Source: Planctomycetota bacterium
GTDB lineage: Bacteria > Planctomycetota > Planctomycetia > Planctomycetales > Planctomycetaceae
Direction of reading: 5' to 3'
NCBI GenBank assembly: GCA_027624335.1
Contig: JAQBWV010000009.1
Coordinates: 1-51,206, forward strand
DNA: 51,206 nt
A model generated the notes under the pieces. The model saw only the letters and a list, made by a program, of their open reading frames with translations, had not been told where the DNA came from and made no database searches. Positions 9,461 through 18,446 of this stretch are shown one piece after another. The position numbers and the translations under genes are program-made. The first letter of the stretch is position 1, and every line of letters starts with the position of its first letter.

Positions 9461-9557
9461 TGGTTCAAAGTCGAGTGGGAATGACTGACTGTCGACACCA
9501 GGCCCGGTTTTGTCAGCGGCATCAGTCACCCAGAGTTCCCGTTAAGGAGGATCGAAG

Positions 9558-9689
9558 GTGGCTAAGAAGAAGGCTGTGAAGAAGGCTGCGTCAAAGAAGG
9601 CAGCTCCAAAGAAGAAGGCTGCTGCAAAGAAGAAGGCAGCTCCAAAGAAGAAGGCTGCTGCAAAGAAGAAGGCCACTAAGAAGAAGTAA
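9558..9689 (+). CDS. Small Lys/Ala-rich histone H1-like protein
   Basis: 43 residues starting at GTG 9558, easily missed because of its length and GTG start. AAGGAGG (9544-9550) lies 7 nt upstream, one of the best ribosome binding sites in the window. The protein is almost only Lys, Ala and a few Pro/Ser/Thr/Val, in repeats of KKKAAP/KKKAAA, ending TKKK. Such sequences resemble the C-terminal tail of eukaryotic histone H1 and bacterial H1-like proteins (Hc1/AlgP-type) that bind DNA non-specifically. Nucleoid binding is the likely role, fitting the condensed nucleoids of planctomycetes, but this is inference. A strong intrinsic terminator follows at 9756, so it is probably a monocistronic, highly expressed gene. 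The reverse strand gives a Phe/Ala-rich frame that is only its shadow. Confidence 0.85.
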   Translation: MAKKKAVKKAASKKAAPKKKAAAKKKAAPKKKAAAKKKATKKK

Positions 9690-9755
9690 GTTGGCGTCAC
9701 CGGCTGTGTTTTTTGCAGTCGGGAATCACGCACAAGACAACTGGCAACAACGAGG

Positions 9756-9784
9756 AAAGGCGGTCGGAAACGACCGCCTTTTCT
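9756..9784 (+). terminator. Intrinsic terminator after the H1-like gene
   Basis: AAAGGCGGTCG (9756-9766), GAAA tetraloop, then CGACCGCCTTT (9771-9781) make an 11-bp perfect stem followed by more T. The A-rich left arm means it could also work on the minus strand for the diguanylate cyclase gene ending at 9959. Confidence 0.9.
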
Positions 9785-9873
9785 ATTGGTTTTGTGCTCT
9801 TTTTGTTGTTAGACACGCCTTGGCGAAATCGGGGGCGGTCGAGGCAGATTGACCAGCGGCAGGCCTGTTCTCA

Positions 9874-9907
9874 GTGCCTGGTAATTCGTCGTGCCTGGTA
9901 ATTCGTC
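9874..9907. repeat. Perfect 17-bp tandem duplication
   Basis: GTGCCTGGTAATTCGTC occurs twice head to tail at 9874-9890 and 9891-9907, with a further GTG beginning a third unit. It lies in non-coding sequence between the H1-like terminator and the end of the cyclase gene. It looks like a recent slippage or small duplication. Confidence 0.85.
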
Positions 9908-9958
9908 GTGCGACGTACTTCTTATCTGGCTTCACCCAGCACGCTCGTCGGATACTTC

Positions 9959-10864
9959 CTACTGTCGAGCTGCTATGCAGACGCGATTTCTACCGCTCTC
10001 TTTCGCTGCGTACAGAGCCCTGTCGGCAGACTCGATAATCCACTGCGGTGACAAGTCACAGGGGTTCATGCAGAGCGTTGTCGCCACTACGCCGAAGCTT
10101 GCCGTTACGGGGACCATTTGAGACTTGTTCCGTAAGAGTAACCCTTCGATGCTCGCGCGAACTCGCTCGGCCATGACCACTGCGCCATCGAGATCTGTTT
10201 CGCGAAGGATGAGTCCGAACTCTTCTCCACCGTAGCGACATGGCCAGTCCGTGGTTCTCGCCGTTTGCTGCAAGACATCGCCGACTGCCTGCAGGACTTC
10301 GTCACCGAACGGATGACCGTGGCTGTCGTTGAGATTCTTGAACTTGTCGACGTCCATCATGATCAGTGACATCGGTCGACTGTAGCGTGCAGCCGCAGCG
10401 ACTTCTTCGTGCATACGCTGATCAAAGTGAGCACGGTTCCAAAGTCCCGTCAGACCGTCAATCATCGCTCGCTGTGCAAGCATGTCCTGAAACCGCTTGG
10501 TCCTCAACGCTGCTCGAACGCGAGCGTTCAGTTCCGCGGAGTCAAATGGCTTCTGAATGTAATCGACTGCGCCGACGTCAAAGCCGAGCACTTTCTGATC
10601 CACATCCGAGGCTCCTGTCAGAAAGATCACTGGAATGTTCCGCGTTTCTGACGTGGCTTTGAGCTTGCGGCAGACATCGAAGCCGCTGGTGTCAGGCATC
10701 ATGACATCCAGCAGAATCAAGTCCGGGTTGGTCCCCAGAGCCTGATCAAAACCATCGAGCCCGCAGTGCGCGTGTGACAGTTCGACATCAAGATTCTTCA
10801 GGCGCACTTTGAGAAGCTGATGAATCTCGGGTGAGTCATCAATGGCGAGGACTTTCTGCGTCAT
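9959..10864 (-). CDS. PleD-like response regulator with GGDEF diguanylate cyclase
   Basis: 301 residues. A receiver domain (about 1-125) has the acidic pair D9 D10, phosphoacceptor D53, T83 and K105. The GGDEF domain (about 130-300) has an intact active site GGEEF (212-216) and an inhibitory I-site R203xxD206 in the spacing seen in PleD (RTTDWPCRYGGEEF). It should therefore make cyclic-di-GMP from two GTP when phosphorylated and be feedback-inhibited by its product. It lies 122 nt downstream of a hybrid sensor kinase on the same strand; that kinase ends in an HPt domain and is the obvious phosphodonor. Cytoplasmic. Alternative: a receiver driven by another kinase. No strong ribosome binding site is visible. 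Confidence 0.93.
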   Translation of the reverse strand: MTQKVLAIDDSPEIHQLLKVRLKNLDVELSHAHCGLDGFDQALGTNPDLILLDVMMPDTSGFDVCRKLKATSETRNIPVIFLTGASDVDQKVLGFDVGAVDYIQKPFDSAELNARVRAALRTKRFQDMLAQRAMIDGLTGLWNRAHFDQRMHEEVAAAARYSRPMSLIMMDVDKFKNLNDSHGHPFGDEVLQAVGDVLQQTARTTDWPCRYGGEEFGLILRETDLDGAVVMAERVRASIEGLLLRNKSQMVPVTASFGVVATTLCMNPCDLSPQWIIESADRALYAAKESGRNRVCIAARQ

Positions 10865-10986
10865 GGCTTTAATCCCGGGCTTAATCTGTCAACTATGAAT
10901 GAGGTAGTTTCAGGCTGAAAAGTTGACTGTTGCCGCATTGCTGATTGATCGTTTAAAGACGCGATTACTTCCCTCGGCACACAATA

Positions 10987-13900
10987 CTACCGGAATGTCT
11001 CTGTGGTCTGCTCAGGAGAAGCAGCATTGCTCACAAGAACGCGAGCTAGTGACATCAGAATGGCCGACAGTTCCTGAGTATCAACGTTCGGATCATTCAG
11101 ATTGCCGAGTCGAGCGGCGATATCACCCAGCGAACTGCCAACCGTCGTGTCGGTAACTGGTGCCTGACAGACATCGGGAACTTCCCGGTGAATGGACTCA
11201 AGAACCTGTCGTTGCACTTCGATGGACGTTGTCTCAGTGGGTACAACTGCCACAGGATCGCCGATCGCCCCTCGAACGCCGAAGATGGCGCGTTTGCACT
11301 GCTCGACGAGAATCATCAGTGAAGCCTGAATCTGATCTTCAGGCTGATTCGTCTTCGCCTTCTGCTCGACGTCAAACGCCAGTTCGCTGAGCGTCGGGTA
11401 ACCGTAACCTCCGGCTGCTCCCTTGAGCTGATGCGCGATGCCCGACACGGTTGTAAAGTTGCGATCGTCGAATGCTTTTCTAATAGTTTCGAGTCTTTCT
11501 TCGAGCCCGTCGATGAACATCTCGATAATCTCGCACATATCAGCGTCGTCTGCGAAATCGCTGACCAGTGGTTCGATTGAGACAGAATCACTTCTCGTTT
11601 CCAAAGCAACTGTGCTGGCCGGCGAAACCGTCACCGACATTGCAGGAGCCGGAATTGATTGCGGTATCTCAGCCGCTGCATTCATCGCTGGATCACTCAA
11701 TGGAACGTCAACACATGGCGACGCAGGTGAGACAATCGGCGTAACGCTGGCTTGAGCAGTCACTGCGGTTTCGACGGGAACCAGCGCGACCATTGGAACG
11801 CGTTCGTCTATCGAGGTCGGTTTGAGTGTCTGAGTCGCTGGTTGAACTCTGGCAGGTTCCTGAGTTTCATCAGGGACATTCGCAACCCCGATTCCATTCC
11901 ATGACTGCCGTACCGCTGAAAGCAGTTTGTCGACGTTGATCGGTTTCGTGAGATAGTCGTCACAGCCCGCATTGATGCACTTTTCGCGATCCCCGTTCAT
12001 GGCGTGAGCAGTCAGGGCACAGATTGGTTTCGTATAGCCCTGCTCTCTCAGGAGGGACGCGGCCTGATATCCGTCCATGACCGGCATTTGCATATCCATG
12101 AAGATGATGTCGAATGATTCGCCGCGTTTCTCGGCAGCTGTCGCCTCGTCGAAAGCAATCTTTCCGTTCTCGGCAGTCGTCACCCGGCAGCCAGCTTTCT
12201 TGAGGTGGTATGAAATCAAGCGACGATTATCGACACCGTCTTCCGCCAGCAGGACGTTGGCGGCCAGATTTGTCTGAGCCGGAATTTCTGCATTTCGGTC
12301 GAACGTTGGTTCCAGCGTCGTTTCGGAAGGCTCATCAATGAGTTCAACATTTTCGAGTGAACCAGTGGGGATGCTGAATTCGAAGCTGGACCCCAGACCG
12401 GTCACGCTGGATACGGAAATCTCTCCACCCATCAGATTGACCAGCTTCTTGCTGATGGTAAGACCCAGGCCTGTTCCTCCGAATTTCCGAGTTGTTGAAT
12501 AGTCCGCCTGCGTGAACGGCTGGAACAGTCGCGAACGTTGTTCGTCGCTCATGCCGATGCCCGAGTCTACGACGCGAAAACGAATCTTCGGGGAGTCGCC
12601 GCCAAGTTCTTCGCACCAGACATGAATCTTGACCGCTCCCTTCTTCGTAAACTTGATCGCATTACCGACGAGGTTGATGAGAACCTGGCGGACGCGGACG
12701 GGATCGCTGGTAATTGTCGCCGGAACAGCGCTGTCGTAGTGAAGCTGAAAGTCGATCTCGTTCTCTGCGGCGCGAACTCTCATCAGCGATGCAACGTCAC
12801 TGATGATCTGACAGGGGGAGCAACTGATATTCTCAACCGTCATGCGATCCGCTTCGATCTTCGACAGGTCCAGAATATCGTTGATCAGCGTCAGCAGGTG
12901 GTCCGCGTTTCGGCGGATGGTCTCCACGCAGTTGACGCGGTCTGCGGTCGTCTGTTCCGGGTCGAGCAGCAGATCCGAGTAACCGATGATCGCCGCCATG
13001 GGCGTGCGGATTTCGTGACTCATGTTGGCGAGGAACTGGCTCTTCGCGGCCGTTGCACCTTCGGCAGTAACCCGAGCTTCCTGCAACTCACTTTCGAAGG
13101 CCTTCCGCTCGGTAATGTCGGTCAGAATTCCTGTGATGACGCGGTGGTCGTTAAACCGAACTTCTGCAGCGGAAAACTGCACGTAGAACTTTGTGCCGCA
13201 CGGTCGATAAGCCATCAACACCTGCTTGGTGCCGATCAGCGAGTTCAGGTCGAAAATTCGCGAATGATGGTTCTCTTCGATATCGTCAGACTCATCAACT
13301 CGATCGACCAGAGTGCCCAGCATTGTCCCGATAAGCTCAGACTCTTCGCATTGGAAGAGCTCCAGAGTCGCCTCGTTGCATGCTTCGATGACGCCCTGGT
13401 CGTTGATCGTAATGATCCCTTCCGACGCCGAGTTGAAGATCGTACGAAGCCGGGCTTCCTGATCCGCCAGTGCGGCTGATTGCCTGGCCGTTGTTTCAAT
13501 CGACGTGTGGACTGCTTGTGACAGTTTGTGACCGTACCAGGACACGAAGCCAATCATCAGCAGCACGCCGGCTCCAAACCAGGACTGGTAGCCTCGAATC
13601 GCCTCCGCTTTCGTCAGTTGAACTTCGAATCGCGTGTCCTGCACGCCACGAATGAGCTGGTTAAGTTCGCTGAGTTCTCTTGCGCTTTCGCCACCTGCAT
13701 GGTTAATCAAAGCAAGGTGATGAACAGCAGATTCATAATCTCCCTGATCTGCAAGTCGCAGGATTTCCCGCGACTGTGTGACGACTTCTTCAACCTGATC
13801 GCCGAATCGCGACAGGCCCCGGACAACATTATCAACCTGATCTGAAGGAACGTTTTGGCGTGCTTCGGTTTTCGCGAGTTCGAGTTGCTCTTCAAATCGT

Positions 13901-14214
13901 ATGGTGGCGGTCTTCAGGCGCAACCCTTCTCGGTCGACGTTCTTCGATTCGAAAACATCGGTGCCGGGCATCGCCAGGTCGCCCGCCAGTTTGGCGAGAT
14001 CGGAGTAATTTCCCTGTCGCTGCACCCATTGATGGTTGACATGAACGGCATCCGAGAAGTCGGCGATGATCTCGCGACTGAAACACAGACTTGCACTGAT
14101 CGCCATGATGTCGACTGCGGCAAGAAGAAAGTACATGTAGTGCCAACGCGCCCGGCGAGGGTTTGCCGTTTCTGTTGTCGCATCGTCCGACGATATAGCT
14201 TCTGAATAAGTCAT
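10987..14214 (-). CDS. Hybrid sensor histidine kinase (TM-PAS-HisKA-HATPase-REC-HPt)
   Basis: 1075 residues. Two membrane helices (about 27-47 and 213-232) bracket an extracytoplasmic helical sensor. A PAS domain follows (about 255-375, ending TGILTDITERK), then HisKA with H400 in SHEIRTP, HATPase with N- and G-boxes (NLVGNAIKFT, GGTGLGL), and a receiver with D707 (FMDMQMPVMDG). A long Pro/Ala/Val-rich linker leads to a C-terminal HPt domain with H928 (HQLKGAAGGYG). All phosphorelay residues are present, so a four-step His-Asp-His-Asp relay is expected, the last Asp most likely in the cyclase response regulator 122 nt downstream. The signal is unknown. It is a paralogue in layout of the kinase at 31879-34296, which has HAMP in place of PAS. 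Confidence 0.93.
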   Translation of the reverse strand: MTYSEAISSDDATTETANPRRARWHYMYFLLAAVDIMAISASLCFSREIIADFSDAVHVNHQWVQRQGNYSDLAKLAGDLAMPGTDVFESKNVDREGLRLKTATIRFEEQLELAKTEARQNVPSDQVDNVVRGLSRFGDQVEEVVTQSREILRLADQGDYESAVHHLALINHAGGESARELSELNQLIRGVQDTRFEVQLTKAEAIRGYQSWFGAGVLLMIGFVSWYGHKLSQAVHTSIETTARQSAALADQEARLRTIFNSASEGIITINDQGVIEACNEATLELFQCEESELIGTMLGTLVDRVDESDDIEENHHSRIFDLNSLIGTKQVLMAYRPCGTKFYVQFSAAEVRFNDHRVITGILTDITERKAFESELQEARVTAEGATAAKSQFLANMSHEIRTPMAAIIGYSDLLLDPEQTTADRVNCVETIRRNADHLLTLINDILDLSKIEADRMTVENISCSPCQIISDVASLMRVRAAENEIDFQLHYDSAVPATITSDPVRVRQVLINLVGNAIKFTKKGAVKIHVWCEELGGDSPKIRFRVVDSGIGMSDEQRSRLFQPFTQADYSTTRKFGGTGLGLTISKKLVNLMGGEISVSSVTGLGSSFEFSIPTGSLENVELIDEPSETTLEPTFDRNAEIPAQTNLAANVLLAEDGVDNRRLISYHLKKAGCRVTTAENGKIAFDEATAAEKRGESFDIIFMDMQMPVMDGYQAASLLREQGYTKPICALTAHAMNGDREKCINAGCDDYLTKPINVDKLLSAVRQSWNGIGVANVPDETQEPARVQPATQTLKPTSIDERVPMVALVPVETAVTAQASVTPIVSPASPCVDVPLSDPAMNAAAEIPQSIPAPAMSVTVSPASTVALETRSDSVSIEPLVSDFADDADMCEIIEMFIDGLEERLETIRKAFDDRNFTTVSGIAHQLKGAAGGYGYPTLSELAFDVEQKAKTNQPEDQIQASLMILVEQCKRAIFGVRGAIGDPVAVVPTETTSIEVQRQVLESIHREVPDVCQAPVTDTTVGSSLGDIAARLGNLNDPNVDTQELSAILMSLARVLVSNAASPEQTTETFR

Positions 14215-14538
14215 GACGTTTCCGGAAAATGAGGACTGGCGCTGCGGTGAATAAGGCCGAGCAAGGTCGATACGAACTGTCAGTCAGGTATCAGATACGG
14301 TTAAGTGTGACGCAGTTTTGCCACTCTGGGGGGAAATGCCTGACGACAATTGAATATAGGACGCTCGACTTAGCGGGATTCGTGCGATTCGCGGTGAACA
14401 CCACATTGCAGCTCTTTGCCGTCACAGGTGAGGCGAAACACTCATAGGCAAAAACGAAAAAGACCCGAAATCGACTGGCGATCCCGGGTCTTTCGTTATG
14501 GCGGCGCGAAGTGAGCCAACGGATATTTTCTGCGATGG
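14215..14538. other. Intergenic region with a terminator
   Basis: About 324 bases between the start of the hybrid kinase and the end of the WD40 gene, both on the minus strand. Its left part must hold the kinase promoter; its right part holds an intrinsic terminator. I see no gene. Confidence 0.55.
14452..14497 (-). terminator. Intrinsic terminator of the haem-WD40 gene
   Basis: AAAGACCCG (14459-14467) pairs with CGGGTCTTT (14485-14493), with an inner ATCG/CGAT stem. Read on the minus strand the hairpin is followed by TTTTTCGTTTTT, so it terminates transcription coming from 16506. Confidence 0.88.
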
Positions 14539-16506
14539 CTACTTTGCGGCGGTCGTACCTGCGGGTTTGTAACCGGGCGCCGCAATGAAAGTCAGAGCTT
14601 CTTTGGCATCCTCAAGATTCCAGATACGGACCTCGCCGTTATAAGAACCGGCTGCGATCCGTTTGCTTCCGGGGTGAACGGCGACGGAATAAACCCAGTC
14701 AGTGTGTCCCGCGAAAGTCTGCAGGGCCTTGCCATCGGAAACCTGATGGGATCGGGCATTCTTGTCGGCGCTGCAGCTGTAAACGAGACCTTCTGGCGTA
14801 ATGACAATGTGGAACACTTCGTTGCCAAAGCCGCCGATCGCTCGAACCTGTTTGGCGTCAGCGACGTTCCACGTGCGGATTTGCTTGTCGCTGCCACTGG
14901 AGACGACAACCTTGCCGTCCGCTTGAAATCCGACTCCGTAGACAGGTGCCCCGTGTCCGTTAAAGGTAACGAGAGAATCTCCAGAAGTTGAATCGAACAC
15001 TTTGGACGTTTTATCGCGGCTGGCTGACGCAAGCCGGGTTCCGTCGGCTGACCAGGCAACATCCATCACCCAGTCCGCGTGATCTTCGATCAGCAGTTGC
15101 TGTTTCTGAGTGGCGAAATCAAAGACGCGAATCGCTCGGTCTGCACCCGCCGTTGCAAGACGCGTTTCATCAGCGCTCAGCGAGACGGCAAACACCGAGT
15201 CATCTGTTCGCACGAGGTCGCCCAGCAGCGTGCCGTCAGCAACCTGGAAGATCTTGGCCTCTCCAATCTGTGCGGGAGTGCCGGATGCAACAACGATCTT
15301 CTGGCCATCCTTCGTGAATTCGATGTCGTAAACACGCTCGGCGACATTAGTAATTCGTCGTAGCAGCGAGCCGTCCGCGACTTTCCACAGGACAACCTCG
15401 TGATAGCCGGAAGTCGCCAGAGTCGCACCGTCGGGACTGAATGCGACCGACGTCACCGGCACCGGCACCGGATAGGATTCCGGAGGATTCGGCTGTATCT
15501 CTTTAGGCATGATCTGAATCAGCGGTGCCGAGGGACTCATTCCTGCATCCAGAACTGCTCCGGTATTGATCCAGTTTTTCACGGCGGCGATCTGTTCGGC
15601 GGTCAGAGGGTCAGCATCCTTCGGCATCGAGCCGTCTTCGATCATCGAAAACAATGTTGAGGAGTCGGCATTGCCGATCTCAAGGGCATCGCCCGACTCG
15701 CCACCTTTCACAATCGCGGCGAAGGTCTCCATGTTGTAACGGCCTTTGGCCGTTCGAGCGTTGTGGCAGGCGAGACATCGTTTTGAAAAGATCGGAGCGA
15801 CCGTCTCTGCAAATGACACTAGTTTGCCGATGCCGATCAGGTGCTTCTCAGCAGCACGTCGTTTGTCGATGTGGTCCTGACTGATGGCTGCAAATTCAGC
15901 GGAAGCCTTCTCCAGTTCCGGCTTGAAGGCCACAAACAGCGCATCTGCCTGCGTCAGTCCACCCTGCGAGTCCGTCAGCAGTTTCTTTGAAGTCGCAACG
16001 ATTGTCTCAACAGCTTTCACGGCTGCCTGAGCATCGGTCAGTGCCTTTGTCGCTGTCGCGGCCCTGGCTTCTTCCGCTTTAGCCTTCGCGTCGGCCTCAG
16101 CAGCTTTCTTTTTGAGGTCTTCCGCAGCAGCTCGAGCGGCAGTTACAGCGGCGTCGGCGGTCTTCTTTTCGGCGGCGGCTTTGGTGACCTTCTCCTGCTC
16201 GGGCTTGAGATTCGCCTCGGCATCTTTGATCGCTTTTTCCGCGTTCCGAATCTCTGCCTTCAGCTTCGTAAGAGCAGCCTGCAGTTCCGTCGCTTTGTCC
16301 TGGGCTGTCTTGAGGACGGCTTCAGTTTGAGCTGCTTTGGCTTTGGCCTCATCGGCCGCTTTGAGCAATTCCGCAGCCTTCGCTTCGTCTTCGGGACTGG
16401 CTGCACGCAATGGCGTGGAAAACTGTCCCAGGCCAATGGCCAGAGTCAATATCGCGACGCGGGCAATCATCGGTACAAGGCTTCGAGAAGCGGGCAATGT
16501 GTTCAT
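14539..16506 (-). CDS. Planctomycete c-type haem domain plus WD40 repeat protein
   Basis: 655 residues. A Sec-type signal peptide (hydrophobic core IARVAILTLAIGLGQF) is followed by a long Ala/Lys/Glu-rich stretch (about 40-215) predicted as coiled coil. Next is a haem motif C244LACH248 in the planctomycete cytochrome context (ending EDGSMPKDADPLT). The C-terminal half (about 345-645) is a beta-propeller of WD40 repeats, with VAFSPDGATLATSG, VAWSADGTRLASAS and VAVHPGSKRIAAGS as typical repeat cores. It should be exported. Haem-plus-WD40 fusions are common in planctomycetes and may dock partners of periplasmic electron transfer, but no substrate is known. Transcribed alone, with a clear terminator. 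Confidence 0.9.
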   Translation of the reverse strand: MNTLPASRSLVPMIARVAILTLAIGLGQFSTPLRAASPEDEAKAAELLKAADEAKAKAAQTEAVLKTAQDKATELQAALTKLKAEIRNAEKAIKDAEANLKPEQEKVTKAAAEKKTADAAVTAARAAAEDLKKKAAEADAKAKAEEARAATATKALTDAQAAVKAVETIVATSKKLLTDSQGGLTQADALFVAFKPELEKASAEFAAISQDHIDKRRAAEKHLIGIGKLVSFAETVAPIFSKRCLACHNARTAKGRYNMETFAAIVKGGESGDALEIGNADSSTLFSMIEDGSMPKDADPLTAEQIAAVKNWINTGAVLDAGMSPSAPLIQIMPKEIQPNPPESYPVPVPVTSVAFSPDGATLATSGYHEVVLWKVADGSLLRRITNVAERVYDIEFTKDGQKIVVASGTPAQIGEAKIFQVADGTLLGDLVRTDDSVFAVSLSADETRLATAGADRAIRVFDFATQKQQLLIEDHADWVMDVAWSADGTRLASASRDKTSKVFDSTSGDSLVTFNGHGAPVYGVGFQADGKVVVSSGSDKQIRTWNVADAKQVRAIGGFGNEVFHIVITPEGLVYSCSADKNARSHQVSDGKALQTFAGHTDWVYSVAVHPGSKRIAAGSYNGEVRIWNLEDAKEALTFIAAPGYKPAGTTAAK

Positions 16507-16750
16507 GAGTGGCCTTACGAAAAACGGGCAGCAGGTGGGAAGAAAATTCGAGGGTCAGGCAGGAGCGGTCAAACGTCGCAGAAAACTGGAGGGCCAGTGG
16601 CGAGTTGTCTCTCGCCGCCGACGGTGGGAAAGGATTCATCCATCAATGGATTCTGATAGCATCCGGGGCTCCTTCAAAGCTGTCAAGCGGGCACTTAAAA
16701 TGGTTTCTGTCAGATGGGATCGCGGCGATTCTGCTGGTGCATTTTCACAA

Positions 16751-18394
16751 ATGCCACAACACACCGACTCGGTAGAAACTCAGCAAATGTCGGATCTCGC
16801 GGCAACGTCTTTTCATCCGATACGTGAGGCTGTCGTGTCTCGTCGTTCGTGGTTGCCGATTTTGTGCCTGTGGATCGGATTTCTGAGTTACTCGTTCTGC
16901 CACGCTCCAATTCCCGGCGTCAACGAGCCGCACTATCTGACGAAGTCGATGCACTATTGGGATCCCGACTGGTGCGTCGGTGACTTCTTTCTGGAATCCT
17001 CAAATGCTCACCTCGTCTTCTACCAAACCGTGGGTGCATTGACGGTTTGCACTTCGTTCGAGAATGCGGCGTTGATCGGACGCGTGCTGGCGTATCTGCT
17101 GCTGGCTGTCGCGTGGCAGCGACTTTGTACGAGTGTCACTGACGATTGCTGGAGTGGTTGTGTCGCGGCAGCCGTGTTTCTGCTGCTGGCGTCGATCGGA
17201 AATTTCTCCGGTGAGTGGCTTGTCGGCGGCGGCGAGGCCAAGGTCTTCGCGTACGGATTCGTGCTGGCCGGAATGGCATCGCTGCTGAAAAACGAATTGT
17301 GTCCGGCTGCGTTGCTGTTTGGATGCGGTGTCGCGATGCACCCGCTGGTCGGCCTCTGGTCCGTCGTCGCGCTGTCGATGTCTGTCGCCTGGTCCCTGAG
17401 CAACGATTGGCGAATCTCGGGAATACGGTGCCAGATTCTGACCGTCCGCAACTTTGTGAGGCGACCAGATGTTTTCGTCTCCGCCGCCTTGTTCGGTGGA
17501 GTGGCCGCGTGGGGCGTGGTTCCAGCACTGACGTCAGTGTTATCCGCAGATTCGACGATGTCGTTTGCTGGCAACTACATTCAGGTCTTTTATCGATTGC
17601 CCCATCATCTCGATCCAATGGCCTTTGGCGCGACTTCTTACATCGGATATGGGATGCTTGCACTCGTTGCCTGGCTGTTGAACCGAGGCTTGCCAGCAAA
17701 TTCCGCATTGCGATTTCTATCACGAACGATCGTCTGCTCGGGCATCATCGCGTTCACCGGAGTGCTGATCGGACTGGGACCTCGACCGCCAGAGCAGATG
17801 CCGTTCTACGTGTTGCGGATGAATCTGCTGAAGTTCTATCCCTTTCGCCTGTTCGATGTCGGTCTGCCCATTCTGGTGTCGATTCACCTGGCGTACCTGC
17901 TGTCCGATCGACGACTGCTCTCGGTGCTGCTGCCAGCCGGGTCGCGCGTCATCATAACGGGCGTTTGTTTTGGAGTCGCTCTGTATCTGAACGCAGGACT
18001 GGGGTCGATCGACCGGATGACAGACATTCAACGAGCTGATTGGCTCGACGTCTGTGGCTGGCTGAAAGAAAACTCAACTCAGGATGCCCTGGTTCTGACA
18101 CCGAAGGAAAGTCGAGCTTTCAAGTGGTTTGCGGAAAGACCTGAATACGTCGCCTTCAAAGATTGTCCGCAGGATGCCGCCGGGATTGTCGAGTGGAATC
18201 GTCGGCTGCGGTTTCTTCGCGACTGGGGGCAGGACAACTGGAATGGTCGATCCTATTCGGCAGCGGTCACTCACGAATTGCACGAGACGACCGGAATTAC
18301 GCACATCGTTTCCAAACGCTTTGGGCCGTTCGACGTTCCGATCGTCTATCGAAATTCGACATACAGGATCTACCGAATCGACGGGACACCATGA
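16751..18394 (+). CDS. Polytopic membrane protein, possibly DUF6798 family
   Basis: About 547 residues from ATG 16751. The frame is open upstream to 16337, but that part overlaps the divergent haem-WD40 gene and its signal peptide, so I reject it; ATG 16787 and ATG 16700 are alternatives. There are about ten hydrophobic segments, the first (WLPILCLWIGFLSYSFCHAP) leading into GVNEPHYLTKSMHYWDPDW. The C-terminal soluble part (around DWLDVCGWLKENSTQDALVLTP and the residues after it) resembles a segment seen in DUF6798 proteins and in lipid-linked-sugar GT-C membrane enzymes. I suspect a GT-C-like membrane protein of envelope biogenesis, but the catalytic Asp pair is not clear. The esterase follows closely on the same strand. 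Confidence 0.75.
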   Translation: MPQHTDSVETQQMSDLAATSFHPIREAVVSRRSWLPILCLWIGFLSYSFCHAPIPGVNEPHYLTKSMHYWDPDWCVGDFFLESSNAHLVFYQTVGALTVCTSFENAALIGRVLAYLLLAVAWQRLCTSVTDDCWSGCVAAAVFLLLASIGNFSGEWLVGGGEAKVFAYGFVLAGMASLLKNELCPAALLFGCGVAMHPLVGLWSVVALSMSVAWSLSNDWRISGIRCQILTVRNFVRRPDVFVSAALFGGVAAWGVVPALTSVLSADSTMSFAGNYIQVFYRLPHHLDPMAFGATSYIGYGMLALVAWLLNRGLPANSALRFLSRTIVCSGIIAFTGVLIGLGPRPPEQMPFYVLRMNLLKFYPFRLFDVGLPILVSIHLAYLLSDRRLLSVLLPAGSRVIITGVCFGVALYLNAGLGSIDRMTDIQRADWLDVCGWLKENSTQDALVLTPKESRAFKWFAERPEYVAFKDCPQDAAGIVEWNRRLRFLRDWGQDNWNGRSYSAAVTHELHETTGITHIVSKRFGPFDVPIVYRNSTYRIYRIDGTP

Positions 18395-18446
18395 CGCAGG
18401 CCAGAAGGTTTGCTGATGGGTGTCAGGCAATGAAAGGTTGACTGTG

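Larger units (their letters stand above)
9211..9557 (+). other. Leader region with two hairpins before the H1-like gene
   Basis: About 347 bases without a convincing gene. It contains a 12-bp stem-loop (9400-9435, one G-U pair) and a 20-bp inverted repeat, ACCAGTCAA-GG-TTGACTGGT (9441-9460), then the Shine-Dalgarno of the H1-like gene. The left part may contain the end of the upstream transcript. Confidence 0.55.

Noticed and set aside
9590-9690. Tandem AAGAAGAAGGC repeats, possible CRISPR or satellite
   Set aside because: The repetition encodes Lys-Lys-Ala units of the H1-like protein; there are no spacers.
9542-9733. Phe/Ala-rich frame on the minus strand
   Set aside because: It is the reverse complement of the Lys/Ala-rich H1-like gene; no start signal.
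12538-13479. 313-codon plus-strand frame inside the hybrid kinase
   Set aside because: Overlaps the HATPase and PAS domains of a clear gene on the other strand; a shadow frame.
16337-16750. 138-codon extension of the membrane protein
   Set aside because: It overlaps the signal peptide of the divergent haem-WD40 gene and has no membrane-protein character.
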